Assembly (NCBI RefSeq): GCF_900167115.1
Contig: NZ_FUXZ01000004.1
Location: forward strand, 62,001 to 126,000
From: Eubacterium uniforme
Lineage (GTDB): Bacteria > Bacillota > Clostridia > Lachnospirales > Lachnospiraceae
Direction of reading: 5' to 3'
Length of the DNA stretch: 64,000 nucleotides
The notes beneath the pieces were generated by a model that saw nothing but the letters and a program-made list of their open reading frames with translations, ran no database searches and was not told the origin of the DNA. How positions within the stretch are numbered: position 1 is the stretch's first letter; every line of letters begins with the position of its first letter. The position numbers and the translations under genes were made by a program. This document shows, piece after piece, positions 1 through 9,245 of the stretch.

Positions 1-11
1 CTTTAATCCAA

Positions 12-317
12 TTATTTCTTTGATTTTTCTTTCTTTTTCAATCTTTCAAGAACAATGTCATAACCATCATTTCCATAATTAAGACTTCTATTCACACGAC
101 TAATTGTAGCTGTTGATGCACCAGTAAGTTTTACAATTTCAGCATACTTTGCATCATTCTTTAAAAGTTTTGCAACCTCAAATCTCTGTGCGATTGATAA
201 AAGTTCATTAACTGTACATAAATCTTCAAAAAAATCAAAGCATTCCTCTTTGGTTTTTAATGTTAAAATAGCATCTAATAGATGATCAACTTCCTCTGTT
301 CTAATTGACTTACCCAT
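12..317 (-). CDS. yerC: TrpR/YerC-family DNA-binding protein
   Basis: A 101-residue all-helical protein matching the YerC/YecD branch of the TrpR repressor superfamily in length and pattern. The N-terminal helices hold a run around FEDLCTVNELLSIAQRFEV, and a helix-turn-helix sits near residues 63-83 (LTGASTATISRVNRSL). It probably binds DNA as a dimer in the cytoplasm; its targets and any co-repressor are unknown, and tryptophan binding is not conserved across YerC proteins. The ATG at 317 follows an AGGTAAG site. It is the last gene of the minus-strand operon that starts at 5865, ten bases after the NUDIX stop. The lysine-rich C-terminal tail is ordinary for the family. Confidence 0.85.
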   Translation of the reverse strand: MGKSIRTEEVDHLLDAILTLKTKEECFDFFEDLCTVNELLSIAQRFEVAKLLKNDAKYAEIVKLTGASTATISRVNRSLNYGNDGYDIVLERLKKKEKSKK

Positions 318-327
318 AATTTCTTAC

Positions 328-873
328 CTACCTAATCATATTTTTATATAACATAACCGCATAAGCATTAATAGCTGCAACCGTTTTACTATCCTTAAGT
401 TCACCCTTAAAAATCATATCCTGTAGTTCACTTAATTCATATCTTTCTACATTAATCTCTTCCATTGGATCAAGATGCATTTCACCTTTAGTAAGGTCTG
501 TTGCAAGATATACATCAATGTTTTCATCAAATATAGCAACATTAGTATTTATAGATAGCAAATATTCTATCTTACCTGCCTTATATCCTGTCTCTTCCTC
601 TAACTCTCTTGTTGCACACTCAAGAGTTGGTTCATCAGGAGTATCAAGTTTACCTGCTGGAATTTCTAGTGTAAATCTATCAAGCGCATTTCTATACTGT
701 CTAACCATCAAGATTTTACCTTCATTATCAACTGGAAGAACTGCTGCTGCACCATTATGATGAACAAAGTCCCATACTGCAACTTCTCCACCCACTTCAA
801 CCGTATCTGCGTAATAATCAACAACAGCACCCTTATGAATCAATTCTCTTTTTAGTCTTTTTACAGGTTCCAT
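328..873 (-). CDS. nudF: NUDIX hydrolase, probable ADP-ribose pyrophosphatase
   Basis: A 181-residue cytoplasmic NUDIX hydrolase, most like NudF/ADP-ribose pyrophosphatase, which splits ADP-ribose into AMP and ribose 5-phosphate. The Nudix box runs over residues 74-97, with AGKLD at its start and RELEEETGY at its end supplying the Mg-binding glutamates. The spacing between the first Gly and first Glu is one residue longer than the usual G-x5-E. I chose the ATG at 873 because it follows GGAGG by five bases; an upstream in-frame ATG at 885 lies before the ribosome site. It sits between a membrane protein and yerC in the same operon. The substrate is inferred from family resemblance and could be another nucleoside diphosphate derivative. 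Confidence 0.85.
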   Translation of the reverse strand: MEPVKRLKRELIHKGAVVDYYADTVEVGGEVAVWDFVHHNGAAAVLPVDNEGKILMVRQYRNALDRFTLEIPAGKLDTPDEPTLECATRELEEETGYKAGKIEYLLSINTNVAIFDENIDVYLATDLTKGEMHLDPMEEINVERYELSELQDMIFKGELKDSKTVAAINAYAVMLYKNMIR

Positions 874-924
874 ATTAACCTCCATATAAAATTTTAATTT
901 ATCACCAAACTAAATCTCACCAAT

Positions 925-1815
925 TTAGCTAAACATATTCTTATATTTATCCCATATTTCATTGTACTTATCCCAGAAAGCATTATACTTATCCTTTGTT
1001 TTACCAATCTTACGCTTCATGCTAGGGAAAGCCTTAGTAAATCTATGGTTTGTAAATCTCTTGTTGCTAAACAATTCCATGTACTTTGTATAAAGTTCTT
1101 CGTACTTCTTCTGAAGTTCCTTTGTCTTCTCAATACCTTCCTTGGTTTTTTCGATACCTTCCTTGGTATATTCAGCAACTCCATCTTTAAATTCATCCAT
1201 ACTCTTTTGTGTTGTAACAACACCTTCAAATATACCTTGAGCCATGCTATCAGAAATACTTCTAAGCTGAGTTGTAAGCATTTCCATACTTTTAAGTTTC
1301 ATACCAAACTTAACCATATCTCTAACAGTAATTGCTGCATCACATACAAAGGAAATCATGTATATGGCGCATATAATCTTACCAGGAGTATTTGGAATTT
1401 TACTAACAAACTTTGCAACACCTGGCTGAATTATTCTCATAATAAATACGCCACCGATTCCCCAACCAATTGAGAACTTAAGGCATACATAACCCATAAT
1501 ATTAAATGGCTTATCAGAATAATCCCACCACTTTGTATTAAATAATTTTTCCAAAACTGCTCCCGTTATAAACTCAAGCACACTAGTAAGCATAAATGAT
1601 CCAGCAAATAAAATTGGAATATTTTTATTAAATGGTCTTAACGCAAAAATAACGATAACCATTCCAAAACCATATATCGGACATAATGGACCGTTAAGGA
1701 ATCCTCTATTTGAAAGCTTACCTGTTTCAACAGCAGCGTAAGCTACTTCAACCATCCAGCCCACAACGGCATATATCATAAAGAACCATACATAATCATA
1801 TAAACTATAATACAT
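925..1815 (-). CDS. membrane protein, putative ABC-transporter type IV (CmpB-like) family
   Basis: A 296-residue integral membrane protein. Residues 1 to about 155 hold several hydrophobic segments with the recognisable motif VVGWMVEVAYA and then RGFLNGPLCPIYGFG, typical of the PF06541 family called putative ABC-transporter type IV. Residues 190-296 form a soluble, highly charged helical tail with KTKEGIEKTKE repeats, probably a coiled coil in the cytoplasm. No ATPase partner is next to it, and the transporter label of the family is itself unproven. It lies 35 bases downstream of hslO in the operon. The tail is longer than in most members I recall, so the C-terminal role is open. Confidence 0.7.
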   Translation of the reverse strand: MYYSLYDYVWFFMIYAVVGWMVEVAYAAVETGKLSNRGFLNGPLCPIYGFGMVIVIFALRPFNKNIPILFAGSFMLTSVLEFITGAVLEKLFNTKWWDYSDKPFNIMGYVCLKFSIGWGIGGVFIMRIIQPGVAKFVSKIPNTPGKIICAIYMISFVCDAAITVRDMVKFGMKLKSMEMLTTQLRSISDSMAQGIFEGVVTTQKSMDEFKDGVAEYTKEGIEKTKEGIEKTKELQKKYEELYTKYMELFSNKRFTNHRFTKAFPSMKRKIGKTKDKYNAFWDKYNEIWDKYKNMFS

Positions 1816-1850
1816 ATAAACCCTACTCTCTATGTATAAAACTTATATTT

Positions 1851-2732
1851 CTACTTTAAAATATCCTTACAGATATCCTTAATTTCATCAACGCTAAAAC
1901 TATAACCACTATTACAGAAGTGACACTTTATCTCGACATCCTTACCCTCACCGATGATATCTTCTATATCCTTCTTAGGAAGAGTTGCCCAAACTTTTGA
2001 TACCCTCTCTCTACTACAATTACAATAATACTTAGTAGGAACTTTTTCTGTAATATTAATACCCAAATCACCAAGAAGAAATTCTAAGATATCCTCTGCA
2101 CTCTTACCTTCTTCAAGCATTGAAGTGACTGAAGGTGTATTATTAATCTTTTCCTCTAAGAATGAAATAGTTTCTTCAGTTGCATTAGGCATAACCTGTA
2201 ATATAAATCCACCAGCTTGCTTAACAGAACCATCCTTATCAACCAAAACACCAAGTGCCACAGCTGATGGAACCTGCTCTGATGTAGCAAAATAATATGT
2301 TAAATCCTCAGCAACTTCACTTGTTCCAAGAGGAACAGAACTTGCATAAGGCTCTTTTAATCCTAAATCCTTAATAACTGTAAGTGTACCATAACCAATT
2401 GCCGCACCAACATCAAGCTTACCCGCGTAGTTTGGCGGAAGTTCAATCTCAGGATTACCAACATACCCCTTAACATTTCCCTTAGAATCAGCAGTAACAG
2501 TTACTCCATTAATTGGACCATCACCCTTCATCTGAAGTGTAAGTACGTCTTCATCACCCTTCATCATAATGCCCATCATGGCACCACCAGTTAAAAGTCT
2601 TCCAAGCGCCGCTGTACAAACCTTGCTAAGCCCATGTCTTTCTCTTGCTTCTTCAACTAATTCTTTTGTATTTGCTACAAATGCTCTGATTTGATCATCA
2701 GCAGCAGTTGCTCTTAATATATAATCACTCAT
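1851..2732 (-). CDS. hslO: Hsp33 redox-regulated chaperone
   Basis: A 293-residue Hsp33, a cytoplasmic holdase chaperone activated by oxidation. The N-terminal substrate-binding domain carries conserved runs such as LLTGGAMMGIMMKGDE and PNYAGKLDVGAAIGYG. The C-terminal zinc switch is complete: C237-x-C239 and C270-x-x-C273. Under oxidising stress these cysteines form disulfides, release zinc and expose the client-binding surface; this is established for the family. The ATG at 2732 follows AGAGGATGTT. It starts eight bases after the stop of the secreted phosphoesterase gene, so the two are co-transcribed. The name is secure. Confidence 0.95.
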   Translation of the reverse strand: MSDYILRATAADDQIRAFVANTKELVEEARERHGLSKVCTAALGRLLTGGAMMGIMMKGDEDVLTLQMKGDGPINGVTVTADSKGNVKGYVGNPEIELPPNYAGKLDVGAAIGYGTLTVIKDLGLKEPYASSVPLGTSEVAEDLTYYFATSEQVPSAVALGVLVDKDGSVKQAGGFILQVMPNATEETISFLEEKINNTPSVTSMLEEGKSAEDILEFLLGDLGINITEKVPTKYYCNCSRERVSKVWATLPKKDIEDIIGEGKDVEIKCHFCNSGYSFSVDEIKDICKDILK

Positions 2733-2740
2733 AACATCCT

Positions 2741-5092
2741 CTATTTTCTTATTTTTATTAGACGCTTAAGTCTAACCCTACCCTTTTTAGGCAAGATAAA
2801 CTTAGCCTTCTTATTTATCTTAGCAAATGCCCTCTTACCAATGGACTTTATGGTAGTTGACTTAATCTTAATAAGTTTAAGCTTCTTACAACCATAAAAT
2901 GCCTTCTTACCAATGGCCGTAACTTTAAAAGAAACACCCTTAAGTTTAACCTTAGCCCTAATAGTAATCTTTTTGCATCTCCTATTAACCGGCTTTAAGT
3001 AAGTAACATTACCTCCAGTAATCTTACCATTCTTCTTAACAAGCTTGGTAATTTTATAAAAACCATTTGTCTTTTTATCTTTAATAATCTGATTCTTTTT
3101 TAATGTAGAATTCGCAATAGTTTCTGAATTGTTCTTTTTAGTACCAGATACTTTATTACCATTTGCTAAATTCTGCTTGCTTGTCCCCTTACCATCACGC
3201 TTATCTACAGCAAATGTATCATAAAGTTTACTTTCATTTATATCCCTATCATATGTATAAGCATCATAGCATAATATACCATCCTTTATTCTAACAACAC
3301 CATACATAGGAAGTCTAGGTTGAGAGTCGCAACCATTTCCCTTAATAGGATTTATACCAAGATGAATTCGTTCATCTCTCTCACTTGCATCAATAGTATC
3401 ATAAGCTTTATTTGCACAATAGTTAATTGTAACATAGTGGGTTCCAACAGGTTCAAAATTCATAAACCTATTCTCACCATCATATGAAAAAGACTCTGAT
3501 AAATCACCAGCATCCGAAAAAGCCTTATAGTCATACTTTGATTCATCACCATCAAAGAAAGGATACGATGCTGAACGTGTATACACATGGTCATGTCCCT
3601 GAAGAACAAGATCCACATTATATTTAGCGAATATAGGGCACAAATTATCCCTATAATATTTCACATCATAATTATTCGAATGCTCGCCAGTGGACATAAG
3701 CCCCTTATGAATCTGAACAATCTTCCACTTATAATCCTTATATTGTTCTAGAATTCCACGAAGCCAGTCTAACTGCTTCTCAGATTCTGGGTAATATACA
3801 TTAATATTAGTATTAAGATTTATGAAAAGAACATCATTTCCATAAGTATAAAAATAATTACCACCTGATAAGATGTCTGCATCAGAATCCTTAACATAGT
3901 CTGCCCAGTTAATATCAAATCTATCAGCGAATGCATAATCATATGCATCATGATTACCACTTGATGGTGCTATAGGCATATTCATTAATGTATTACTTGC
4001 AGTATCAAGTCCCCAAATCCACTCATCCATATTAACATTATCATAAGAGAAATTTGTAAAATCTCCGGAGAATGCAACGAATGAAGCTTCTGGATACTTG
4101 CGCTTTCCTTCTCTAAGTACATCGGACCAAACTTCATAACTAACCTTTGCACTTTCCTGACTATCAGTTAAATGCAAAAATGTAAGCCCATCAACATCAT
4201 TTTTTTCTTTCTCAATAACAAGTGTACCCGTTTCTGAATAGCTACCATCTTCATTAACCACCATATAAAGGTAAGTTGCACCAGGTTTTAAATTTGAAAC
4301 ATGCGCCTTAAAAATATTCCACTTGTTACCATTAACATCTGTTCTTGATGTTACAGATGCATTAATACCTTTTACAATATCCCAATTTATATCATCTTCA
4401 TTCTTACCTTTAGGTAACTCAACTAATAAAAGCTCAGAACTTTTTATCTTATCATTTGTACTCCAGGTAAATCCACGAGAATAAATATCATCATAATAAG
4501 TTACAGATATTCCTCTAGGTTTAACATAAGGATCATACTCTTTAATAAGTCCATTATCCCATGAAGGTAATGTACCAGCTTTATGTATTTCTATTCCACC
4601 AATTGTAAATTCATCTCCAACCTTTATGTCCCTACATGTACCTCTAATACGAAAGAGCTTAGGATTCACTGATTTAAAAACTCTGTTAGCATCATCCGGA
4701 AGTTCCATAGTAATGTAACCTTCATGATATGAAACAGTCTTTTCTAAATAAATATTTCCATTATCACCTGAGAACATAAACTCTTCATCAGCTAAATCAA
4801 TACCATCATACTTAATGCTTATATAATCTCCAGCATTATATGTATACCCTGACACATCAGTAAATAACCTATATGTTCCCTTACCATTTAATGATTTATA
4901 TGTACCGATACCACCTATATAAGAATTCAAAGTGACCCAACTCTTGTTATCATCAATTTTTAATTCTTCAAACTTAGCAAGTCCTTCATACGCTGCTTCA
5001 ACTCGAATACTTTGGTCATTAACCACCATATTACTCATCATAACAGACGCTGACAAAACCAAACCCAAAGACCAGCTTAAAATCTTTTTCAT
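2741..5092 (-). CDS. secreted purple acid phosphatase-like metallophosphoesterase with LRR_5 tail
   Basis: A 783-residue exported protein with a signal peptide over about residues 1-33 (cleavage near VEA-AY). A purple-acid-phosphatase-type fibronectin-like domain (about 195-290) precedes the calcineurin-like metal centre: D310, G343-D344, GNHD at 379-382, H462 and GHDH at 499-502, followed by VYTR. These are the expected dinuclear metal ligands, so the enzyme should hydrolyse phosphomonoesters outside the cell. The C-terminal 120 residues are strongly lysine-rich and contain one or two BspA-like LRR_5 repeats (AIGKKAFYGCKKL, SIGKRAFAKI). The same type of tail occurs on the protein at 31515. 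It follows the methyltransferase by eight bases with a nearly identical ribosome site. Substrate unknown. Confidence 0.85.
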   Translation of the reverse strand: MKKILSWSLGLVLSASVMMSNMVVNDQSIRVEAAYEGLAKFEELKIDDNKSWVTLNSYIGGIGTYKSLNGKGTYRLFTDVSGYTYNAGDYISIKYDGIDLADEEFMFSGDNGNIYLEKTVSYHEGYITMELPDDANRVFKSVNPKLFRIRGTCRDIKVGDEFTIGGIEIHKAGTLPSWDNGLIKEYDPYVKPRGISVTYYDDIYSRGFTWSTNDKIKSSELLLVELPKGKNEDDINWDIVKGINASVTSRTDVNGNKWNIFKAHVSNLKPGATYLYMVVNEDGSYSETGTLVIEKEKNDVDGLTFLHLTDSQESAKVSYEVWSDVLREGKRKYPEASFVAFSGDFTNFSYDNVNMDEWIWGLDTASNTLMNMPIAPSSGNHDAYDYAFADRFDINWADYVKDSDADILSGGNYFYTYGNDVLFINLNTNINVYYPESEKQLDWLRGILEQYKDYKWKIVQIHKGLMSTGEHSNNYDVKYYRDNLCPIFAKYNVDLVLQGHDHVYTRSASYPFFDGDESKYDYKAFSDAGDLSESFSYDGENRFMNFEPVGTHYVTINYCANKAYDTIDASERDERIHLGINPIKGNGCDSQPRLPMYGVVRIKDGILCYDAYTYDRDINESKLYDTFAVDKRDGKGTSKQNLANGNKVSGTKKNNSETIANSTLKKNQIIKDKKTNGFYKITKLVKKNGKITGGNVTYLKPVNRRCKKITIRAKVKLKGVSFKVTAIGKKAFYGCKKLKLIKIKSTTIKSIGKRAFAKINKKAKFILPKKGRVRLKRLIKIRK

Positions 5093-5100
5093 AATAACCT

Positions 5101-5865
5101 CTATTTACCACACTCCCTGCATATGACATATATTCTTTCACTATCATTTCTAACTTCATCTCTAGTGAATGCATCATATGCGGTAACAAATTCCATACCA
5201 GCAAATTCAATTGCCGTCTTTATCTCATCAAGACTATATGCTCTTTGAAAATGCTCCTCGCTATACTTATCAAATCTGCCATCATCAGCCTTAATAAATA
5301 CACTTAATCCATAACTATTAATCTTTTCATCCTCATCATAATAGTTATCCCAGATAAAACTCTTATCCTCTCTATCTTCAGCAATAACAGTCTCACCTAT
5401 TGAAGCATATTTATATTCAGTATTAAGATCAAAAATAAATACTCCCTTAGGATCAAGAAAAACATTAACCAACTTAAAAACAGTAACCAAATCATCAAAA
5501 TCAGTAATGTAATTCATGCAATCACATATACTAACAACCGCCTTAACAGTTCCATATAAGTCAAGTTCTCTCATATCCTGATTAAGATAGAGTATGCTTC
5601 CATCTTCTATTTCCTGTCTATCGCTTTCTTTCTCAATTGCTATATCAAGCATCTCAACAGATGAATCTACACCAATTAAATCATATCCACAATCTCTTAG
5701 ACGTCTTGTAATCTTACCCGTACCACATCCTAAATCCAGTACCAAGTCCTTATCTTTAACGTCATATTCCTTAAGTAATGAAACTATGTACTCAGTCCAA
5801 TCATCGTAAGGAACATTATCCATAAACTCATCATAAACCTTAGCAAATGCTGTATATTCGTCCAT
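5101..5865 (-). CDS. class I SAM-dependent methyltransferase
   Basis: A 254-residue cytoplasmic methyltransferase with a Rossmann fold. Motif I is LVLDLGCGTG at residues 41-50, the acidic ribose-binding residue sits in LIGVDSS, and a post-I motif follows. The opening YTAFAKVYDEFMDNVPYDDW is typical of a Firmicutes methyltransferase family often placed beside hslO. The ATG at 5865 is preferred because GAGGTT ends three bases before it; in-frame starts further upstream precede the ribosome site. It is the first gene of the operon ending at 12. The methyl acceptor is not indicated by the sequence. Confidence 0.85.
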   Translation of the reverse strand: MDEYTAFAKVYDEFMDNVPYDDWTEYIVSLLKEYDVKDKDLVLDLGCGTGKITRRLRDCGYDLIGVDSSVEMLDIAIEKESDRQEIEDGSILYLNQDMRELDLYGTVKAVVSICDCMNYITDFDDLVTVFKLVNVFLDPKGVFIFDLNTEYKYASIGETVIAEDREDKSFIWDNYYDEDEKINSYGLSVFIKADDGRFDKYSEEHFQRAYSLDEIKTAIEFAGMEFVTAYDAFTRDEVRNDSERIYVICRECGK

Positions 5866-5905
5866 CATAACCTCATACAATAAATACATCTATCTTAAAC
5901 GCCTG

Positions 5906-5932
5906 TAAAACACTTATAGTTACTGTGTTTTA
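5906..5932 (-). promoter_or_regulatory. hairpin in leader of the methyltransferase-hslO operon
   Basis: Arms TAAAACAC and GTGTTTTA form a perfect 8-bp stem with an 11-base loop, 41 bases before the first start codon. No U-run follows on the minus strand, so a terminator is unlikely. It may be a leader structure or an operator; function is not shown. Confidence 0.35.
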
Positions 5933-5952
5933 TTCGGCATTTAGTTTCACAC

Positions 5953-5980
5953 TTTACAATACTAAAGTATAACATATAAA
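5953..5980 (+). promoter_or_regulatory. predicted sigma-A promoter for the 6028 gene
   Basis: TTTACA at 5953-5958, a 16-base spacer and TATAAA at 5975-5980. Transcription would begin near 5987. This excludes the in-frame ATG at 5980 as a start and supports initiation at 6028. Confidence 0.5.
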
Positions 5981-6027
5981 TGTATATATTTCAATATTTG
6001 CCAATTTATGATATTATTATATTCGTT

Positions 6028-6963
6028 ATGAGAGAACAATATATAGAAAAACAACTACGAAAAAACTTAATCAAATCATTAGTACTTCCCCTATTATTTT
6101 TCGGAGTACTAATTGATGCATTACTTATATTAAATCTTAATGAAGTAAGCAAGCCTGTAAAAGTTGATAATGTTTGGGATTTTTTTACTGAAAATTCTAA
6201 TGCATCTCTAAAAAACAAATACGTAAAAGTAACGCTTAATAATCTAGAATACACAGGATTTGATCTTACAAAGTCAGGCAAAAGAATTGGTTCTTTTTAC
6301 TACATGATTAATAATTCAAATTGTATACTCACACTTATAAACACAAGCAGTGATAAAGGTAGCACACATAAAACAATTCCATCAAAAATAAAAAAATACC
6401 AACTCACTGGTAAGATTCTTAAATCAAGTAGTTTAAATAATGAACTAATAAATAACATTGCCAAACAGATATCATGGGATTCAAAAAATCTCAAAGATAA
6501 CATATCCGAATATGTAATAAGCGAACCTGATTATAAAATTTCAAGGGTATATATGCTCGCTTCATTTATTGTAATTTTATTAGTAATAACATTAATATAC
6601 ATAATTTATAAAATCATATTATTAGTTAATCCGCATCTATTGCCAGAATTTAAATTATTAAATAGATACGGTAGCAGAGATATTCATATCCGTACAGCTA
6701 ACAGAGAACTTTCCAATAAAGTTATTGAACGTTTAGATAACGCATTTATTACTGATAATTACTTTATAGATTTATCAACCTATAAAACTATAATCATCCC
6801 TCTTAAAGACATAGATGCATGTAAATATCAAAACAGGCGAAAAAGAAAAAGCACCATTAAGGTTAGAATGTCCCATGGTGATACTTATAAAATCTATGAT
6901 AGAACATATTCAGATTATAAGAAACTAAAAAACTCTTTAGTGTTAGTATCAACTAACAACTAA
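6028..6963 (+). CDS. hypothetical two-TM membrane protein
   Basis: A 311-residue protein I do not recognise. After a basic N terminus it has a first membrane segment near residues 15-36 (LIKSLVLPLLFFGVLIDALL). An extracellular domain of about 135 residues with no cysteine cluster follows. A second strong membrane segment (about 176-202, FIVILLVITLIYIIYKIILL) leads to a soluble C-terminal domain rich in lysine and arginine. The start at 6028 lacks a clear Shine-Dalgarno site; it was chosen because the predicted promoter makes the upstream ATG unusable. It is transcribed alone, divergent from the operon at 5865, and ends at a shared terminator. The topology would suit a sensor or envelope protein, but no known domain is visible. 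Confidence 0.7.
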   Translation: MREQYIEKQLRKNLIKSLVLPLLFFGVLIDALLILNLNEVSKPVKVDNVWDFFTENSNASLKNKYVKVTLNNLEYTGFDLTKSGKRIGSFYYMINNSNCILTLINTSSDKGSTHKTIPSKIKKYQLTGKILKSSSLNNELINNIAKQISWDSKNLKDNISEYVISEPDYKISRVYMLASFIVILLVITLIYIIYKIILLVNPHLLPEFKLLNRYGSRDIHIRTANRELSNKVIERLDNAFITDNYFIDLSTYKTIIIPLKDIDACKYQNRRKRKSTIKVRMSHGDTYKIYDRTYSDYKKLKNSLVLVSTNN

Positions 6964-6971
6964 TCATACAT

Positions 6972-7006
6972 AAAAAACAAGATTCCAAATTGGAATCTTG
7001 TTTTTT
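6972..7006. terminator. bidirectional intrinsic terminator
   Basis: A perfect stem of ACAAGATTCCA and TGGAATCTTGT flanked by an A-run and a T-run lies between the convergent 6028 gene and glf. It should stop transcription in both directions. Confidence 0.9.
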
Positions 7007-7007
7007 A

Positions 7008-8129
7008 TTATTTAAGTTCAGAAGAAACACACTCAAGTGCTGCTTCAATTACTTTATCCATATCGTAATACTTATAATGACCAAGTCTGCCACCAAATAT
7101 TACATTCTCTTCCTTATCCGCAAGTTCTTTATATTTATTATATAAATCACTATTTCTATCATTATTAACTGGATAATATGGTTCAATACCCGGCTTCCAT
7201 TCTGTTGAATATTCTCTTGAAATAACAGTCTTAGGAATTGAATTTCCATTCTCATCTTTAGCGAATTCAAAATGCTTATGCTCTATAATTCTTGTATAAG
7301 GTACTTCTCTTTCAGTATAATTAACAACTGCATTACCCTGGAAGTTTTCCTCATCTAAAATCTCATTTTCAAATCTTACTGTTCGATATTCAAGATTGCC
7401 AAGTTTAAACTCAAAATACTCATCAATCATTCCAGTAAATACTATTCTTTCTGCTATATCTGGATGACCTTCTTTAAATTCAAAGAAATCAGTACTTAGT
7501 AGCACTTCGCTACCTTCAAGCAATTTCTCCACAATCTGAGTATAACCACCAATTGGGATACCCTGATATCTGTCATTAAAATAATTATTATCGTATGTAA
7601 ATCTAAGAGGAAGTCTCTTAATAATAAATGAAGGTAAGTCTGTACAAGCTCTTCCCCACTGCTTTTCAGTATAGCCCTTAATCAACTTTTCATAAACATC
7701 TCTACCTACTAAAGATAAAGCCTGTTCTTCAAGATTCTTAGGCTCTGTTATAGCAGCTTCCTTTCTCTGTTTTTCAATTATATCTTTAGCTTCTTTTGGA
7801 GTCTTAATATTCCATAACTTACTAAAAGTATTCATATTAAATGGTAAGTTATAAAGTTCATCCTTATAAATCGCTACAGGACTATTAATATAATTATTAA
7901 AATCAGCAAATTGATTGATATAATCCCAAACAGTTTTATTACTTGTATGGAAAATATGTGCACCGTACTTATGAACATTTATACCCTCGACTTTTTCAGT
8001 ATAAATGTTACCTGCTATATGGTCTCTCTTATCAATGACAAGGCACTTCTTTCCTTTTTTAGTCGCTTCATGAGCAAATACTGCTCCAAAAAGTCCGGCT
8101 CCAACAATTAGATAATCATATTTAATCAT
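7008..8129 (-). CDS. glf: UDP-galactopyranose mutase
   Basis: A 373-residue flavoenzyme converting UDP-galactopyranose to UDP-galactofuranose. The FAD-binding site is at the N terminus (DYLIVGAGLFGAVFAHEA), followed by VIDKRDHIAGNIYT and GINVHKYGAHIFHTSN, all hallmarks of Glf. The C terminus contains the YYPVNNDRNSDLYNKY region and GGRLGHYKYYDMDK. Length is normal for the family. It is the last gene of the minus-strand glycan cluster, so galactofuranose is likely a component of the surface polymer made here. The ATG at 8129 follows AGGAGG. No separate galactofuranosyltransferase is obvious nearby; one of the GT2 enzymes may serve. Confidence 0.95.
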   Translation of the reverse strand: MIKYDYLIVGAGLFGAVFAHEATKKGKKCLVIDKRDHIAGNIYTEKVEGINVHKYGAHIFHTSNKTVWDYINQFADFNNYINSPVAIYKDELYNLPFNMNTFSKLWNIKTPKEAKDIIEKQRKEAAITEPKNLEEQALSLVGRDVYEKLIKGYTEKQWGRACTDLPSFIIKRLPLRFTYDNNYFNDRYQGIPIGGYTQIVEKLLEGSEVLLSTDFFEFKEGHPDIAERIVFTGMIDEYFEFKLGNLEYRTVRFENEILDEENFQGNAVVNYTEREVPYTRIIEHKHFEFAKDENGNSIPKTVISREYSTEWKPGIEPYYPVNNDRNSDLYNKYKELADKEENVIFGGRLGHYKYYDMDKVIEAALECVSSELK

Positions 8130-8154
8130 CGTTCTTTCCTCCTAAAACATCTAC

Positions 8155-8538
8155 CTATTCGTCTGTTTCTTTAATGTCTTCACCAAAAACCTTTTTCTCT
8201 AACTCTCTAATTCTCTTCTCATATAAAGCACACTTCTGTGTAAGTTTTCTATTTCTATCATTTAATTTTGAAACAATTGAAGTAATTGTAATACAAATTA
8301 AAATCAAGAAAAATAGTACAAGCGCAAATATACCATTTGTCCACTCTACAACACCCATCTTCTTAAGTGGATATTTTAATACAACCGGGAACAATACAGT
8401 AATTAACAACACAAGACCTGTTAAAAGCCATAATAATGTATATTTTAAGTTTAAGCTATCCTTTTTAAGCAAATGAAAAATAAAAACATAATATAATAAA
8501 ATTGCAATCAATAGAGATATTCTTAAATATTCATTCAT
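8155..8538 (-). CDS. DUF2304 membrane protein
   Basis: A 127-residue protein with three hydrophobic segments (about 6-24, 33-52 and 70-92) and a charged helical C terminus, fitting the DUF2304 family. DUF2304 genes are commonly paired with polyprenyl-phosphate glycosyltransferases in surface-polysaccharide loci. Here its start codon overlaps the stop of the GT2 gene by one base (TAATG), indicating translational coupling. A role as a partner or flippase-like helper for the upstream GT2 is inference. The ATG is preceded by GGGAGGAAG. Confidence 0.8.
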   Translation of the reverse strand: MNEYLRISLLIAILLYYVFIFHLLKKDSLNLKYTLLWLLTGLVLLITVLFPVVLKYPLKKMGVVEWTNGIFALVLFFLILICITITSIVSKLNDRNRKLTQKCALYEKRIRELEKKVFGEDIKETDE

Positions 8539-9245
8539 TATTTCTTCCTCCCTACAGATACAGTAATCCTTTTCATAACAATTGCTATGGATACCTTAAT
8601 CATGTAATACAATGATTTAAAGCTCTTAATTGAACTTTCTCCACCTTCACGTTCTCTCATAATAACAGGAACTTCAGATATTCTTGCTCCATTCATAACA
8701 CCTGTAACAATTGCTTCAGGTTCTGGATAATCCTGAGCATAGTCTTTTGCATATAACTTAGTAAATTCAACATTAGTAGCTCTAAATCCACTTGTTACAT
8801 CACATACTTTAATACCACAAGATAGTTTGATTAATAAACTTAAAAAATTAATTCCGAATCTTCTAAGTGCTGATGACTGGAATCCCTCCTTATCAATAAA
8901 TCTTGAGCCTATGCAAATATCAGCCTCGCCATCAACAATAGGCTTAATTAATTTACCAATATATGCAGGATCATGCTGTCCATCACCATCAATCTGAATA
9001 GCTATGTCATAACCATTTTCATATGCATATAAATATCCAGACTGAACAGCACCACCAATACCTAAGTTAACTGGCAAATTAATATAATTTGCTCCTATGT
9101 TTTCAAGAATATCTTTTGTATTGTCAGTTGAACAATCATTTACAACAAGATAATCTACCTTTGTTTCACACTGTTCCAAGCTTCTAACTACTTTTTCAAT
9201 ATTTTCACTTTCGTTATACGCTGGCACTATCACTAATATTTTCAT
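8538..9245 (-). CDS. GT2 family glycosyltransferase, polyprenyl-phosphate (DPM1-like)
   Basis: A 235-residue GT-A glycosyltransferase. It opens with ILVIVPAYNESENIEKVV, has VVNDCSTDNT for nucleotide binding and the metal-binding DGDGQHDP motif near residue 85, then IGSRF. It lacks C-terminal membrane segments apart from an amphipathic stretch, as in DPM1-like enzymes that charge a polyprenyl phosphate with a sugar at the inner membrane face. The donor sugar cannot be read from sequence. Its start lies 32 bases inside the upstream membrane-protein gene, and its stop is coupled to DUF2304. The pairing suggests that DUF2304 and the GT2 act together on the lipid-linked sugar. Confidence 0.88.
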   Translation of the reverse strand: MKILVIVPAYNESENIEKVVRSLEQCETKVDYLVVNDCSTDNTKDILENIGANYINLPVNLGIGGAVQSGYLYAYENGYDIAIQIDGDGQHDPAYIGKLIKPIVDGEADICIGSRFIDKEGFQSSALRRFGINFLSLLIKLSCGIKVCDVTSGFRATNVEFTKLYAKDYAQDYPEPEAIVTGVMNGARISEVPVIMREREGGESSIKSFKSLYYMIKVSIAIVMKRITVSVGRKK

